Positions 47,001-55,554 of a DNA stretch of 64,000 nucleotides are shown here, one piece after another (the stretch's first letter is position 1; each line of letters begins with the position of its first letter). The notes under the pieces were generated by a model that was given only the letters and a program-made list of their open reading frames with translations, did not search any database and had not been told where the DNA came from. The stretch is from Arthrobacter burdickii (GTDB taxonomy: Bacteria; Actinomycetota; Actinomycetes; Actinomycetales; Micrococcaceae): NCBI RefSeq assembly GCF_030433645.1, contig NZ_JAROCG010000001.1, positions 3,038,001 to 3,102,000 on the forward strand. The letters run 5' to 3'. Both the position numbers and the translations under genes were made by a program.

Positions 47001-47501
47001 CCCCCGGCCCCCGCCCCCGGCCACGGCCTTGGCGAACACCGGGAACCCGATCTTCTCCGCCGCCGCGATCAGCTCGCCCACATCCGCACTGGGCCTGGAC
47101 GAGGCGAGGACGGGGATGCCCGCCGCCCGGGCGGCGTCTAGCGCCTTGACCTTGTTCCCCGCGAGTTCGAGCACATCAGCGGGAGGGCCCACGAACGTGA
47201 TGCCCGCATCCGCCGCCGCGCGGGCCAGGCCCGGGTTCTCCGACAGGAACCCGTACCCCGGGTAGATCGCATCGCAGCCGGCGTCCTTGGCGACCCGGAT
47301 GATCTCGTCGATGTCCAGGTACGCCCGCACCGGGTGGCCCTCCACCCCGATCAGGTACGCCTCGTCGGCCTTCTGCCGGTGGATCGAATTCCGGTCCTCC
47401 TGCGGGAACACCGCAACCGTCTTCGCCCCCACCTCATATCCGGCGCGAAAAGCACGGATGGCGATCTCGCCACGATTAGCTACCAGAATCTTCGAGAACA
47501 T
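44079..47501 (-). CDS. pyc: pyruvate carboxylase
   Basis: Biotin-dependent anaplerotic enzyme making oxaloacetate from pyruvate, bicarbonate and ATP. At 1140 residues it has all domains of the single-chain form. Biotin carboxylase starts KILVANRGEIAIRAFRAG and includes GGGGRGMRR and EMNPRIQVEHTVTE. The carboxyltransferase domain starts TDTTFRDAHQSLLATRVRT near residue 545. The C-terminal biotin domain has the lysine in EAMKMEAN. It is a monocistronic gene. It supplies the TCA cycle that GarA and DctA elsewhere in the window also touch. Confidence 0.98.
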   Translation of the reverse strand: MFSKILVANRGEIAIRAFRAGYEVGAKTVAVFPQEDRNSIHRQKADEAYLIGVEGHPVRAYLDIDEIIRVAKDAGCDAIYPGYGFLSENPGLARAAADAGITFVGPPADVLELAGNKVKALDAARAAGIPVLASSRPSADVGELIAAAEKIGFPVFAKAVAGGGGRGMRRVDTREALPEALEAAMREAQSAFGDPTMFLEQAVLRPRHIEVQILADAHGNVMHLFERDCSLQRRHQKVIEIAPAPNLDEGIRQALHRDAVKFATALGYVNAGTVEFLVDTVGERAGQHVFIEMNPRIQVEHTVTEEVTDVDLVQSQLRIAAGESLADLGLSQDTVTLRGAALQSRITTEDPANGFRPDVGRISAYRSAGGAGVRLDGGTVYAGAEISPHFDSMLVKLTCRGRDYPAAVTRARRALAEFRVRGVSTNISFLQAVLDDPDFIAGNVATSFIDERPELLTARIPADRGTKLLTWLADVTVNQPNGTRPAHLDPREKLPALPEADTDEQREKPLVGSRQRLLELGPEGFAKALREQTAVAVTDTTFRDAHQSLLATRVRTRDLTAAGASVSALTPGLLSVEAWGGATYDVALRFLGEDPWERLDALRREIPDICLQMLLRGRNTVGYTPYPEAVTTAFVAEAAASGIDIFRIFDALNDVSQMEPAIRAVRATGTAVAEVALCYTADMLDPAETLYTLDYYLELAQRIVDAGAHILAIKDMAGLLRPAAAAQLVTALRERFDLPVHLHTHDTAGGQLATLLAAVDAGVDAVDVASAPLAGTTSQPSASALVAALAHTPRDTGLDLGAVCALEPYWEAVRRMYAPFESGLPGPTGRVYRHEIPGGQLSNLKQQAIALGLGERFEAIEDMYTAADRILGRLVKVTPSSKVVGDLALALVGSNADPAEFQENPQAYDIPDSVIGFLNGDLGNPPGGWPEPFRSKALKGRELKPRDAEITAEDEKKLAGTPAERRNALNTLLFAGPAREFTATRDTYGDVSVLGTADYLYGLQSGTEHVIELDRGVRLIATLEAVSEPDEKGMRTVMCTLNGQMRPVTVRDRSITSAVKTAEKADPATPGHIPAPFAGSVTISLTEGTAVTAGDTVATIEAMKMEANITTPITGTITRTTFTGVQPAQGGDLLLVITPA

Positions 47502-47723
47502 AACGCTCCTGCATCCTTGCGGGTCGGGTCCTGCACGCTGGATCGATCCTACCCGGCCCGCCCGGCGGGTCCACGGTGCATGTCATCCTGCTTCATGACC
47601 GCGCGGACGCCTCGAATCCGCGGGCTACGGGCGTCCCGGGGGCCCGTAGCGATCACCCTAGAATGGGTCGGGGGCCGATCCGCGAGCCTCGGTGTCCGCC
47701 AGAGATAGGTAGAGGGTTATTCC

Positions 47724-48551
47724 GTGCAGGTAGTGAGCATCAGCAGCCTCAAAGGCGGCGTGGGAAAGACGTCGGTCACCCTGGGGCTGGCCTCGGCCGC
47801 ACTGGCAGCAGGAGTCCCCACACTCGTGGTCGACCTCGATCCCCATGCGGATGCCACCACCGGACTGGCGGTCCGGCCCTCCGACCAGATCGACGTCGGA
47901 CGTCTGCTGAAGGACGCGCGACGCGGGGACCTGAGGGCCAACACCGTCCCGAGCGGCTGGGTGACCACCGCTGCGAAACTCAGGGGATCGGGGCGGTCCA
48001 CGCTCGACGTTGCCATGGGCTCCGCCTACTCCGGCATCTACGACCGGCCGGACCTCGGCCGGCGCGACCAGCGCAGGCTGGCGACGCTCCTGTCCCGCGT
48101 GACGGGCTACAGCCTCGTCCTGATCGACTGCCCGCCGTCGCTCAACGGCCTCACGCGCATCGGCTGGACCGCGAGCAACAAGGTCCTCCTCGTTGCCGAA
48201 CCGGCCCTGTTCTCCGTGGCGGGCACCGAGCGGACGATGCGCGCCCTCGAGCTCTTCCGCCGGGAGTTCGCCCCCGACCTGCACGCGGCGGGCATCGTGG
48301 CGAACCGGGTGCGGCCGACGTCGAACGAGCATGCGTTCCGCCTCGGCGAGATGCGGCAGATGTTCGGCGACCTGCTGCTCAGCCCGACGATCCCGGAGCA
48401 GGCCAACTGGCAGCAGATCCAGGGCGCTGCCCACTCCGTGCACCACTGGCCCGGGGATTCCGCCCAGCAGTCGGCGGGCTACTTCGATGAGCTGCTGAGA
48501 AGTGTCCTGGATTCGGGCAGGATGCGGAGCCGTACCGCCAGGCGTGCCTGA
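47724..48551 (+). CDS. orphan ParA/MinD-family ATPase
   Basis: A 275-residue deviant Walker A ATPase. The Walker A motif is SSLKGGVGKTSVTLGLA at about residues 7-23 and the Walker B is LVLIDCPPSLN near residue 133. No helix-turn-helix N-terminus and no ParB gene are nearby, so this is not the chromosomal parA. It could position a protein or complex. It starts at GTG after GGTAGAGGG; a TAGAAT -10 lies at 47659-47664, with a 9-bp stem (47624-47632 with 47642-47650) ahead of it. It is transcribed alone. Confidence 0.85.
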   Translation: MQVVSISSLKGGVGKTSVTLGLASAALAAGVPTLVVDLDPHADATTGLAVRPSDQIDVGRLLKDARRGDLRANTVPSGWVTTAAKLRGSGRSTLDVAMGSAYSGIYDRPDLGRRDQRRLATLLSRVTGYSLVLIDCPPSLNGLTRIGWTASNKVLLVAEPALFSVAGTERTMRALELFRREFAPDLHAAGIVANRVRPTSNEHAFRLGEMRQMFGDLLLSPTIPEQANWQQIQGAAHSVHHWPGDSAQQSAGYFDELLRSVLDSGRMRSRTARRA

Positions 48552-48600
48552 TCCCGCAAGCTAGGCGGACGGCCCGGAGGTAGCAGTGCGCCGGGAAATG

Positions 48601-48634
48601 CAACGGAGCGGGCCCCGAGGGGCCCGCTCCGTTG
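48601..48634. terminator. bidirectional terminator between orphan parA and merR
   Basis: A perfect 15-16-bp stem (48601-48616 with 48619-48634), with an effective CGAG tetraloop, sits in the convergent gap four bases before the merR stop codon. Confidence 0.88.
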
Positions 48635-48638
48635 TCTG

Positions 48639-49226
48639 CTAGCTGATCTTGCGTGTCACGCGGCGCTTGCTGAGTTCGTCCCCGGGGAATTCCTGGTCGG
48701 GAGCGTGCTCGCTGGGAAGGGCCGCGAGGCTGCCCTCCACCTCGCGCCACACACGGCCGACGGCGATACCGAAAACCCCCTGCCCGCCCTGCACGAGGTC
48801 GATGACCTCGTCCGCGGACGTGCATTCGTACACGCTGGCACCGTCACTCATGAGGGTGATCTGGGCGAGGTCCTCGACGCCGCGCTCCCGCAGGTGCTCG
48901 ACCGCTGAACGGATCTGCTGGAGTGACACTCCAGTGTCGAGCAGCCGCTTGACCACCTTGAGGACGAGGATGTCGCGGAAGCCGTAGAGGCGCTGTGTGC
49001 CGGAGCCGGAGGCGCCGCGCACGGCGGGTTCGACGAGGCCCGTGCGGGCCCAGTAGTCGAGCTGGCGATAGGTGATGCCTGCAGCCTTGCAGGCGGTGGG
49101 GCCGCGGTATCCGGCGTCCTCGTCGAGGACGGGGAGGTCTTCCGTGAACAGTAAGCCCTGGGCGCTGGGCGGGACACCCGTGCCTGCCGGGCTGGCTGCC
49201 TTGCCGGCGTCACCCTTCGGACTCAC
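48639..49226 (-). CDS. MerR family regulator (HspR/Rv1830 type)
   Basis: A 195-residue MerR-like regulator starting at GTG 49226, which follows GAGGAGGCAACAC. The winged helix-turn-helix reads GPTACKAAGITYRQLDYWARTG near residue 45 (quoted here as AAGITYRQLDYWARTG). The dimerisation helix and a C-terminal domain with SDGASVYECTSADEVIDLVQ follow. The gene lies last in gcvH-garA-ftsR-DUF151-merR, the order of Rv1826-Rv1830. Its target is unknown; the frame upstream of 49226 is open but not conserved. Confidence 0.9.
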   Translation of the reverse strand: MSPKGDAGKAASPAGTGVPPSAQGLLFTEDLPVLDEDAGYRGPTACKAAGITYRQLDYWARTGLVEPAVRGASGSGTQRLYGFRDILVLKVVKRLLDTGVSLQQIRSAVEHLRERGVEDLAQITLMSDGASVYECTSADEVIDLVQGGQGVFGIAVGRVWREVEGSLAALPSEHAPDQEFPGDELSKRRVTRKIS

Positions 49227-49460
49227 GTGTTGCCTCCTCGTCGGGTTCCCGGGGAAAATGCCGGCTGGGCGGGACCTCGGGATGTGCACTCAAGTGTGCC
49301 CCGAGTCCCCCACGCACGCAATGGGAACTGTATCCTTCGACGTTAGATCGCGGGAGGGGCAAGGTCAAAGATGCTGGGCCGCAAGCATGGCCGTGTCGCC
49401 GGCAGCCGCCCCGGCGCGCGGGCATCGCCGGCCCGCGACCGCGCCGTAGAGGGGGCCGCG

Positions 49461-49964
49461 TCAGCGCTCGAAGTCCTCGGGTTCAACGTCGGCGAGGAAC
49501 TCCCGGAACTGGAGGACCTCCTTCTCGGCCGTCTCCTCGGTGTCGCCGTCCTCCGTCTCCTCGGCGTCGGCATCCGCTATCTCGACGCCGGCCAGGGCCA
49601 GGACCTCGTCCGCGCAGTAGATGGGGCAGGGTACCCGCAGTGCTATCGCGAGGGCGTCGGAAGCCCGGGAGCTGACGGTCACCCCGTCGCTGAAGACGAG
49701 TTGCGCGTGATAGACCGTGTCCTCCACGGAGGTTATGCGCACCTCGGAGATCGTCTTGCCTGCCGCTGCGACGACGTCGACCAGGAGGTCGTGGGTCATG
49801 GGCCGCGGCGGCACGATGCCCTGCTGGACGAAGGCGATGGCACTGGCCTCCGGGGCTCCGATCCAGATCGGCAGGTGCCGCTCCCCCGCAGTCTCACGCA
49901 GAAGGACCAGGGGCTGGTTCGACGGCAGTTCGATCCGCACGCCCACCACTTCTACTTCGATCAC
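49461..49964 (-). CDS. bifunctional nuclease family (DUF151) protein
   Basis: A 167-residue protein from GTG at 49964. The DUF151 domain runs from EVEVVGVRIELPSNQPLVLL through GAPEASAIAFVQQG to SRASDALAIALRVPCPIY. Some family members have RNase and DNase activity, but the actinobacterial role is unsettled. The C-terminal 45 residues are very acidic. It lies ten bases beyond the ftsR stop. The open frame continues 62 codons upstream into ftsR, where it is out of register with the real gene. Confidence 0.92.
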   Translation of the reverse strand: MIEVEVVGVRIELPSNQPLVLLRETAGERHLPIWIGAPEASAIAFVQQGIVPPRPMTHDLLVDVVAAAGKTISEVRITSVEDTVYHAQLVFSDGVTVSSRASDALAIALRVPCPIYCADEVLALAGVEIADADAEETEDGDTEETAEKEVLQFREFLADVEPEDFER

Positions 49965-49974
49965 GGGGAACCGC

Positions 49975-50724
49975 CTAACTGTCCATTCGGGCGATATGGC
50001 TGTGCACGAGGGCACTGTGCAGACCGAGGCAGAGTTCGCTGATCTCACGCGCCGTCTCGGCTGCACGGGCCTTCGATGCGACGTCCTTGCGGGACGCGAC
50101 AGGAGCGACGACGCGCTCGACGAGGCCCAGCTCCCGGTCCGCTGCGGCACGGAAGGGCCTCAGGTGGCGGGGTTCGATCCCGTGGCTCTCGAGTTGCAGG
50201 CACGCTTTCGTGATCTTGAGGGCGTGCTCGTCGAAGCGGTTGTCCACGGCGGTGATCAGACCGAAGCTCACGAGGTCGTCGACGAGCCGGCGGGGTGCAC
50301 CGGCCTCGGCGGCGAGCGTCTCCGCGGTGAGCCGACGGCCGTGCGCACTGAGTTCGCGGGACAACTGGTCCGACACGACGCGCGGGGAAAGCGTCATGCC
50401 TCCGGGCAGCGACTCGGGCCGCTCTCCGCGATCGATCGCGTCGACGTAGTCCTTGATGACCTTCAGGGGAAGGTACTGGTCGCGCTGCAGGGCCAGGACG
50501 AAACGCAGCCGTTCGACGTCGTGGCCTGCATACTTCCGGTACCCGGCGCGTGTCCGCTGCGGGGAGATCAGGCCCTTCTCCTCGAGGAAGCGGATCTTGG
50601 AGGCCGTGACCCGGGGAAAGTCCTCGGCCAGCTCGCGCAGGACCTCACCGATGTTGAGGACACCGGTGCCGGAGGAGCCGGAGGCGATGCCGGCCGGGTG
50701 GCGGGCGGGTCGGGAAACAGGCAT
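49975..50724 (-). CDS. ftsR: MerR-type regulator FtsR
   Basis: A 249-residue MerR-family regulator between garA and the DUF151 gene, the position of C. glutamicum FtsR and M. tuberculosis Rv1828. The N-terminal winged helix begins LNIGEVLRELAEDFPRVTASKIRF and continues LEEKGLISPQRTRAGYRKY (residues 23-66); a second helical domain follows (about 125-245). FtsR activates ftsZ in corynebacteria. Here ftsZ lies 37 kb away with paired palindromes at its promoter. About 20 N-terminal residues before LNIGEV are poorly conserved, so the start may be later. Confidence 0.9.
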   Translation of the reverse strand: MPVSRPARHPAGIASGSSGTGVLNIGEVLRELAEDFPRVTASKIRFLEEKGLISPQRTRAGYRKYAGHDVERLRFVLALQRDQYLPLKVIKDYVDAIDRGERPESLPGGMTLSPRVVSDQLSRELSAHGRRLTAETLAAEAGAPRRLVDDLVSFGLITAVDNRFDEHALKITKACLQLESHGIEPRHLRPFRAAADRELGLVERVVAPVASRKDVASKARAAETAREISELCLGLHSALVHSHIARMDS

Positions 50725-50732
50725 GAACCGGA

Positions 50733-51179
50733 CTAGGCCTGCGCTGCCGTATGCCGCGGAGCCCGGCCGGACGCCCTGCGCGCTGCGTAGAAGGTCAGGC
50801 GGAACTTGCCGATCCGCACCTCGTTGCCGTCGCGCAGCGCGACGCTGTCCACGCGGTCGTTGTTCACGTACGTGCCATTGAGGCTTCGGGTGTCCACGAC
50901 GACGAAGCCGCTGTCGGTCCTCCGGAACTCGGCGTGCTGGCGGGACACCGTGACGTCGTCGAGGAAGATGTCGGCATTGGGGTGGCGTCCGGCCTTGGTG
51001 ATGTCCTCGTGGAGGAGGAACCGCGCGCCGGCGTTCGGCCCGGAGTGGGCTATCAGGAGGGCTGAACCCGCCGGAAGTGCGGCAACGGAGGCCTGCTCCT
51101 CCCGTGTCAGATGTCGCTCGATCTCTTCCGCGGTGGAGTACGGCGGCAGACTGATCGACGTTGTTTCAGGAGACGTCAT
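50733..51179 (-). CDS. garA: FHA domain protein GarA/OdhI
   Basis: A 148-residue phospho-switch protein that, unphosphorylated, inhibits 2-oxoglutarate dehydrogenase and steers carbon to glutamate. The start is the ATG at 51179, after AAAGGAGAAGAGCCGAAC. The kinase target motif ETTS lies at residues 5-8 (T6, T7), very near the N-terminus. The FHA domain covers about 60-135 with AGRHPNADIFLDDVTVSRQHAEF and RSLNGTYVNNDRV. It is followed by ftsR and preceded by gcvH. No PknG or PknB is in this window; PknL is the only kinase here. Confidence 0.95.
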   Translation of the reverse strand: MTSPETTSISLPPYSTAEEIERHLTREEQASVAALPAGSALLIAHSGPNAGARFLLHEDITKAGRHPNADIFLDDVTVSRQHAEFRRTDSGFVVVDTRSLNGTYVNNDRVDSVALRDGNEVRIGKFRLTFYAARRASGRAPRHTAAQA

Positions 51180-51301
51180 GTTCGGCTCTTCTCCTTTTCC
51201 GGATCGATTCACGTTGCGTACCATCGGTCTTCCTCCCCCTGCTGCGCGGTACGCCCGGTTGTCGCCAGCCGTACCGTCCCCGCTGACTTCGCCGGGTAGT
51301 T

Positions 51302-51688
51302 CTAGCCTACCTGCTGGGAGTAGTCGGCTGAACTCAGGAGATCCTGGACCACGGAGGGGTCGGAGACCTTGATCTCCAGCAGCCAGCCCTCGCCGTACGG
51401 GTCGGAGTTGATCAGGGACGGATCGTCGTCGAGCGCTTCGTTGCGCGAGACGACCTGGCCGGTGACCGGTGCGTAGATGTCGCTGACGCTCTTGGTCGAT
51501 TCGACCTCGCCGATCACATCGGCGCCTGCCACGCTGGTGCCCTCCTCGGGCATCTGCACGTAAACGACGTCGCCGAGCGCATCCTGGGCGAAATCGGTGA
51601 TGCCGACGCGCACCGTGCCGTCGATGGCGGGCTCGCTGACCCACTCGTGCTCCGCGGTGTAGTAGAGGCCATCGGGAATGTTGCTCAT
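51302..51688 (-). CDS. gcvH: glycine cleavage system H protein
   Basis: Lipoyl carrier of the glycine cleavage system, 128 residues. The lipoylation lysine lies in VIGEVESTKSVSDIYAPVTG near residue 64, and the start YYTAEHEWV is typical. The ATG follows CGAAAGGCAACC. No gcvT or gcvP lies in the window. It is next to garA, as in mycobacteria (Rv1826-Rv1827), a linkage kept although the other Gcv genes are elsewhere. Confidence 0.96.
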   Translation of the reverse strand: MSNIPDGLYYTAEHEWVSEPAIDGTVRVGITDFAQDALGDVVYVQMPEEGTSVAGADVIGEVESTKSVSDIYAPVTGQVVSRNEALDDDPSLINSDPYGEGWLLEIKVSDPSVVQDLLSSADYSQQVG

Positions 51689-51822
51689 GGTTGCCTTTCG
51701 GACGCGCGGTCTTCAGCGGCGGACGGCCGCCGGGTACTGGTCGAGTATAGGCATATCCGGCGGGCACGTGACGCGCCTCTCACGCGGCCGGTCGCGGCGG
51801 GCTGCCCTCGCCCCGGACATGC

Positions 51823-51864
51823 AAAAAGCCCGTCTCCTCCGGCGGATCGCCGGTGGAAACGGGC
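51823..51864 (-). terminator. intrinsic terminator after tRNA-Pro
   Basis: On the minus strand the sequence GCCCGTTTCC...GGAGACGGGC folds into a long stem (51828-51845 with 51847-51864, a few mismatches) and is followed by TTTTT (51827-51823). It lies ten bases beyond the tRNA 3' end. Confidence 0.85.
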
Positions 51865-51873
51865 CCTGCAGTG

Positions 51874-51947
<74 letters not shown>

Positions 51948-52024
51948 ATCGGCCTGTCCAGCAGGCCAAACCACTCGGATAACAATACAGCATTCTCGGA
52001 GCGGATCAGCACACCGGGACAGGG

Positions 52025-53575
52025 TCAGCGCTTGCGGCTCCGCTTCTCGCGGACGCGCATGCTGACCTCGATGGGCGTGCCCTCGAAGCCGAACGTCTCG
52101 CGCAGGCGGCGCGTGATGAAACGGCGGTAGCCGGGGTCCAGGAACCCCGTGGTGAACAGGACGAACTTCGGCGGCCGACTGGAGGCCTGCGTCCCGAAGA
52201 GGATGCGCGGCTGCTTGCCTCCGCGCACCGGGTGGGGGTGCGCCGCGACGAGCTCGCCCAGGAACGCGTTGAGGCGTCCCGTCGGGATGCGCCGGTCCCA
52301 GGACTCGAGCGCGACGTCGAGGGCGGGCACCAGGCGGTCCTTGTGCCACCCGGTCAGGGCCGAGATGTTCACGCGGGGCGCCCAGTCCACGTGCGCGAGG
52401 TCCTGCTCGATCTCGCGCTCGAGGTACCGGCGGCGCTCGTCGTCCAGCAGGTCCCACTTGTTGAAGGCCAGCACGATCGCCCGGCCGGACTCGATGGCCA
52501 TGTTCAGGATGCGGATGTCCTGCTCGCTGAGCACCTCGTCGACAGCGAGGAGGACGACGGCGACCTCGGCCTTCTCCAGCGCCGACTGTGTGCGCAGCGA
52601 GGCGTAGAAGTCGGCGCCCTGCTGCATGTGCACGCGGCGGCGGATACCTGCGGTGTCCACGAAGCGCCAGGTGCGGCCCCCGAGCTCGATCATTTCGTCC
52701 ACCGGGTCGCGGGTGGTCCCGGCCAGGGGGTCGACGACGACGCGGTCAGAGCCGGCGAGTTTGTTGAGCAGGGAGGACTTGCCGACGTTGGGGCGCCCGA
52801 TCAGGGCGATGCGCCGCGGACCGCCGGACCGCTCGATGCCGCCGTGCTCCGAGAACTCCGGGAGGATCTCGTTGACCTTGTCCAGCATGTCGGCCGTGCC
52901 GCGCCCGTGCAGGGCGGAGACCGGCCAGGGCTGACCGAAGCCGAGTCCCCACAGCACCGAGGCATCGGCCTCGTTCTGGATGTCGTCGACCTTGTTGGCC
53001 ACGAGGATGACCGGCTTCTTCTTGCGACGCAGCATGCGCACCACGGCCTCGTCGGTCGCGGTGGCGCCGACCGTTGCATCCACGACGAGCAGCACGGCGT
53101 CGGCCATGTCCACGGCGATCTCCGCCTGGTCGGCGACGCGGGCAGCGATGCCCTTCGCATCCTGCTCCCAGCCTCCCGTGTCCACCAGTGTGAAATTGCG
53201 GCCCGACCACTGCGCCGGGTAGGACACCCGGTCGCGGGTGACTCCGGGGGTGTCCTCGACGACGGCCTCACGGCGGCCGAGGATGCGGTTCACCAGGGTG
53301 GACTTGCCCACGTTCGGTCGCCCGACGATCGCCAGGACGGGGTTGAGCCGACCCTCTGCCTCGTCGTCGTAGTCCTCGTCCTGGCGGGCGAGGAGCGCGG
53401 CGTCCTCCTCGTCGAGCTCGTAGTCCTCGAGCCCGGCCCGCAGCGAGGCGGCGCGCTGCTCGGCCTCGGCGTCGTCGAGGGTATCGAGCACCTCACTGAC
53501 ATGGTCCTCGCCGCTCGGCTCGTAGTCCTCGTCGGCGCCCTGGTCCGTCGCGTTCGGCGAAAGGTTCTCGCTCAT
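52025..53575 (-). CDS. der: ribosome biogenesis GTPase Der
   Basis: Double-Era-like GTPase needed for 50S assembly. It is 516 residues. Two G domains are clear, with [15 protein letters not shown] near residue 86 and [16 protein letters not shown] near 261, plus the NKVD and NKWD motifs. A KH-like C-terminal domain ends in basic REKRSRKR. The first 75 residues are an acidic extension ([36 protein letters not shown]), common in actinobacteria. The ATG at 53575 follows CGAAGGAAACAAC. Confidence 0.97.
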   Translation of the reverse strand: MSENLSPNATDQGADEDYEPSGEDHVSEVLDTLDDAEAEQRAASLRAGLEDYELDEEDAALLARQDEDYDDEAEGRLNPVLAIVGRPNVGKSTLVNRILGRREAVVEDTPGVTRDRVSYPAQWSGRNFTLVDTGGWEQDAKGIAARVADQAEIAVDMADAVLLVVDATVGATATDEAVVRMLRRKKKPVILVANKVDDIQNEADASVLWGLGFGQPWPVSALHGRGTADMLDKVNEILPEFSEHGGIERSGGPRRIALIGRPNVGKSSLLNKLAGSDRVVVDPLAGTTRDPVDEMIELGGRTWRFVDTAGIRRRVHMQQGADFYASLRTQSALEKAEVAVVLLAVDEVLSEQDIRILNMAIESGRAIVLAFNKWDLLDDERRRYLEREIEQDLAHVDWAPRVNISALTGWHKDRLVPALDVALESWDRRIPTGRLNAFLGELVAAHPHPVRGGKQPRILFGTQASSRPPKFVLFTTGFLDPGYRRFITRRLRETFGFEGTPIEVSMRVREKRSRKR

Positions 53576-53668
53576 GTTGTTTCCTTCGGTTGGTGTTCAC
53601 CGTCTCCCGACGGTAATCCTGGTGGGCTCGCGCCCGAGATCTTGCGGTTGTGCCCGGCTGGCGCCCGG

Positions 53669-54430
53669 CTAGTGCGCGACGGTGCGCACGATGCCGATGA
53701 CCGCCGCCACGGTCTGCTCGAAGTCGAGGTCCGACGAGTCGAGCGTGACGACGCCGTCCGCCGCCTGCTGGAAGTTGACCACGGTCGAGTCCTTCGCGTC
53801 ACGGTCGGTGACCTGCCGCTTGAGCTGCGCGTCGGTCTGCGTTCCGCCGAGCTGGTCGCCGCGGCGGCGCAGGCGGGCTTCCTCGCTCGCGGTCAGGAGG
53901 ATGCGCACCTCCGCGTCGGGAGCGACGACGGTGGTGATGTCCCGTCCTTCGGCGACGATCCGGTGCCCGGCACCGGCGATCAGTGCACGCTGGCGACGGA
54001 TCAGCTCGGCCCTCGCACCCATGGTCGTGGCGACGGCGCTGACCGCCGAGGAGACCTCGGGTTCGCGGATGGCGGAGGTGACGTCGTCGCCCGCTATGGT
54101 CACGGACTCACGGTCGGGGCTGGTGCTGATGAAGAGTTCGATGGACCGTGCCGCCGCCTCGACCGCGGCGCTGTCCTGGAGGTCGATCCCCGTGGCGATG
54201 CAGTGGAGCGTGACGGCCCGGTACATGGCACCGGTGTCGAGGTAGGCGGCGCGCAGGCGGCGGGCCACCTCGCGGCTGACGCTCGACTTGCCGGACCCGG
54301 AGGGACCGTCGATGGCGACCACGAGGGACTTGCCGAGGCGGAACCCCGAGTAGGGGCCCGACGGAGCGGACTCCCCCACGGGACCCGCGGCCCGGAGTGC
54401 CTGCGTGGTTTCTGCTGAAGTCTGGGTCAC
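53669..54430 (-). CDS. cmk: cytidylate kinase
   Basis: Phosphorylates CMP and dCMP. From GTG at 54430, overlapping the tyrA stop (GTGA), it is 253 residues. The P-loop is VAIDGPSGSGKSSVSREVARRL near residue 38 (quoted in part), then YLDTGAMYRAVT, GRDITTVVAPDAEVR and the DRDAKDS lid. The 30-residue leader before the core is Ala/Gly-rich and may be part of the protein or reflect a later start. An ATG farther upstream in the frame would run through tyrA and is not used. Confidence 0.95.
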   Translation of the reverse strand: MTQTSAETTQALRAAGPVGESAPSGPYSGFRLGKSLVVAIDGPSGSGKSSVSREVARRLRAAYLDTGAMYRAVTLHCIATGIDLQDSAAVEAAARSIELFISTSPDRESVTIAGDDVTSAIREPEVSSAVSAVATTMGARAELIRRQRALIAGAGHRIVAEGRDITTVVAPDAEVRILLTASEEARLRRRGDQLGGTQTDAQLKRQVTDRDAKDSTVVNFQQAADGVVTLDSSDLDFEQTVAAVIGIVRTVAH

Positions 54431-55551
54431 TGCACTACCTTCCAGCCCCGCTGCGTCAGGGACTCCGTCAATTCTTGTCGCTTGCCCGGCAGGACCGAGA
54501 GCTCCGCAAGGCCCACCTGCCGTCCGGGAGAGTGCTCGAGGCGGAAATCCTCGACGTTGATGCCGGTGTGGCCGATCTCCGTGAGGAGCTTCGCGATCTG
54601 GCCGGGCACGTCGTCGACGAGCACGGTCAGGCGCGCAAAGGAGTTCGGCGGCGTGCCGTGCTTGCCGGGAACACGCGCCTGGCCGGCGTTCCCCTCGGAC
54701 ATCAGCTGCGCCATGTCGAGCCGGGCTCCGCCGGCCGTCGGGTCCTCTAGGGTGCCGATCAGGCGGTTCAGGTCCTCCCGGACGCCGTAGAGGATGTCGA
54801 CGAGGCGGCCGGCGTTGGCGGACAGGATCTGCACCCAGAGGCGCGGGTCGCTGGCCGCGATGCGGGTGACGTCCCGCAGTCCATTGCCGGCGAGCGAGAG
54901 GGCCTGCACCGGCGAATCCTGCAGCCTGCTCGCCACGAGGGATGACACCACCTGGGGCAGGTGCGAGATGAGGGCGACAGCCTCGTCGTGCTCCTCGACG
55001 GACATCCGCGCCGGTACGGCGCCGAGGTCGACGGCGAGCGACTCGGCGCACAGCACGGCCTCGGGAGCACTGTCGGCATGGGGGCAGAGGACCCACGGAG
55101 CGCCCGTGAAGAGCGCCGCACGCGCAGCGACGGGCCCGGACTTCTCGCGGCCGGCCATCGGGTGCGTCCCGACGTAGCGGGAGAGGTGTCCCTCGACGCC
55201 GGGGGTGGCGGCGAGTTCCCGGAGGATCGACTCCTTCACGCTGCAGATGTCGACGACGACGGCGTCGGGGTACGCCAGCAGGGCGGCTGCGACCACACGC
55301 GCGGTGACGTCGGGCGGCGTGGCCACCACGACGACCTCCGGCGCCACCCGCCCCGCGCCCTGGGCTTCGGCGAGGAGCCGGCCGGCGCCGATGTCGCGGG
55401 CGACGGCTTCGGTCGACGGCGAACTATCGGACAGGACGACGTCGAGCCCGCGCATGCGCAGACCCAACCCGATGCTGGCACCCAGCAGGCCGGCCCCGAT
55501 GATCAGGACCGGTCCGGCGAGGTGCGTTCCCTGCTCCGTGCGCATGGTCAT
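54427..55551 (-). CDS. tyrA: prephenate dehydrogenase
   Basis: Converts prephenate to 4-hydroxyphenylpyruvate in tyrosine synthesis. It is 374 residues. The NAD motif is VLIIGAGLLGASIGLGLRMRG near residue 15 (quoted as VLIIGAGLLGASIGL), the catalytic region THPMAGREKSGP near residue 130, and SHLPQVVSSLVA near 198. The last 75 residues look like an ACT domain (LTVLVDDVPGQIAKLLTEIG), probably for tyrosine feedback. It starts three bases after rluB. aroG at 36357-37739 feeds the same pathway. Confidence 0.95.
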   Translation of the reverse strand: MTMRTEQGTHLAGPVLIIGAGLLGASIGLGLRMRGLDVVLSDSSPSTEAVARDIGAGRLLAEAQGAGRVAPEVVVVATPPDVTARVVAAALLAYPDAVVVDICSVKESILRELAATPGVEGHLSRYVGTHPMAGREKSGPVAARAALFTGAPWVLCPHADSAPEAVLCAESLAVDLGAVPARMSVEEHDEAVALISHLPQVVSSLVASRLQDSPVQALSLAGNGLRDVTRIAASDPRLWVQILSANAGRLVDILYGVREDLNRLIGTLEDPTAGGARLDMAQLMSEGNAGQARVPGKHGTPPNSFARLTVLVDDVPGQIAKLLTEIGHTGINVEDFRLEHSPGRQVGLAELSVLPGKRQELTESLTQRGWKVVQ

Positions 55552-55554
55552 CGG

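Noticed and set aside
47724..48551. Plasmid or phage partition locus
   Set aside because: ParA is alone, flanked by core genes, with no ParB, parS-like repeats, integrase or shift in composition.
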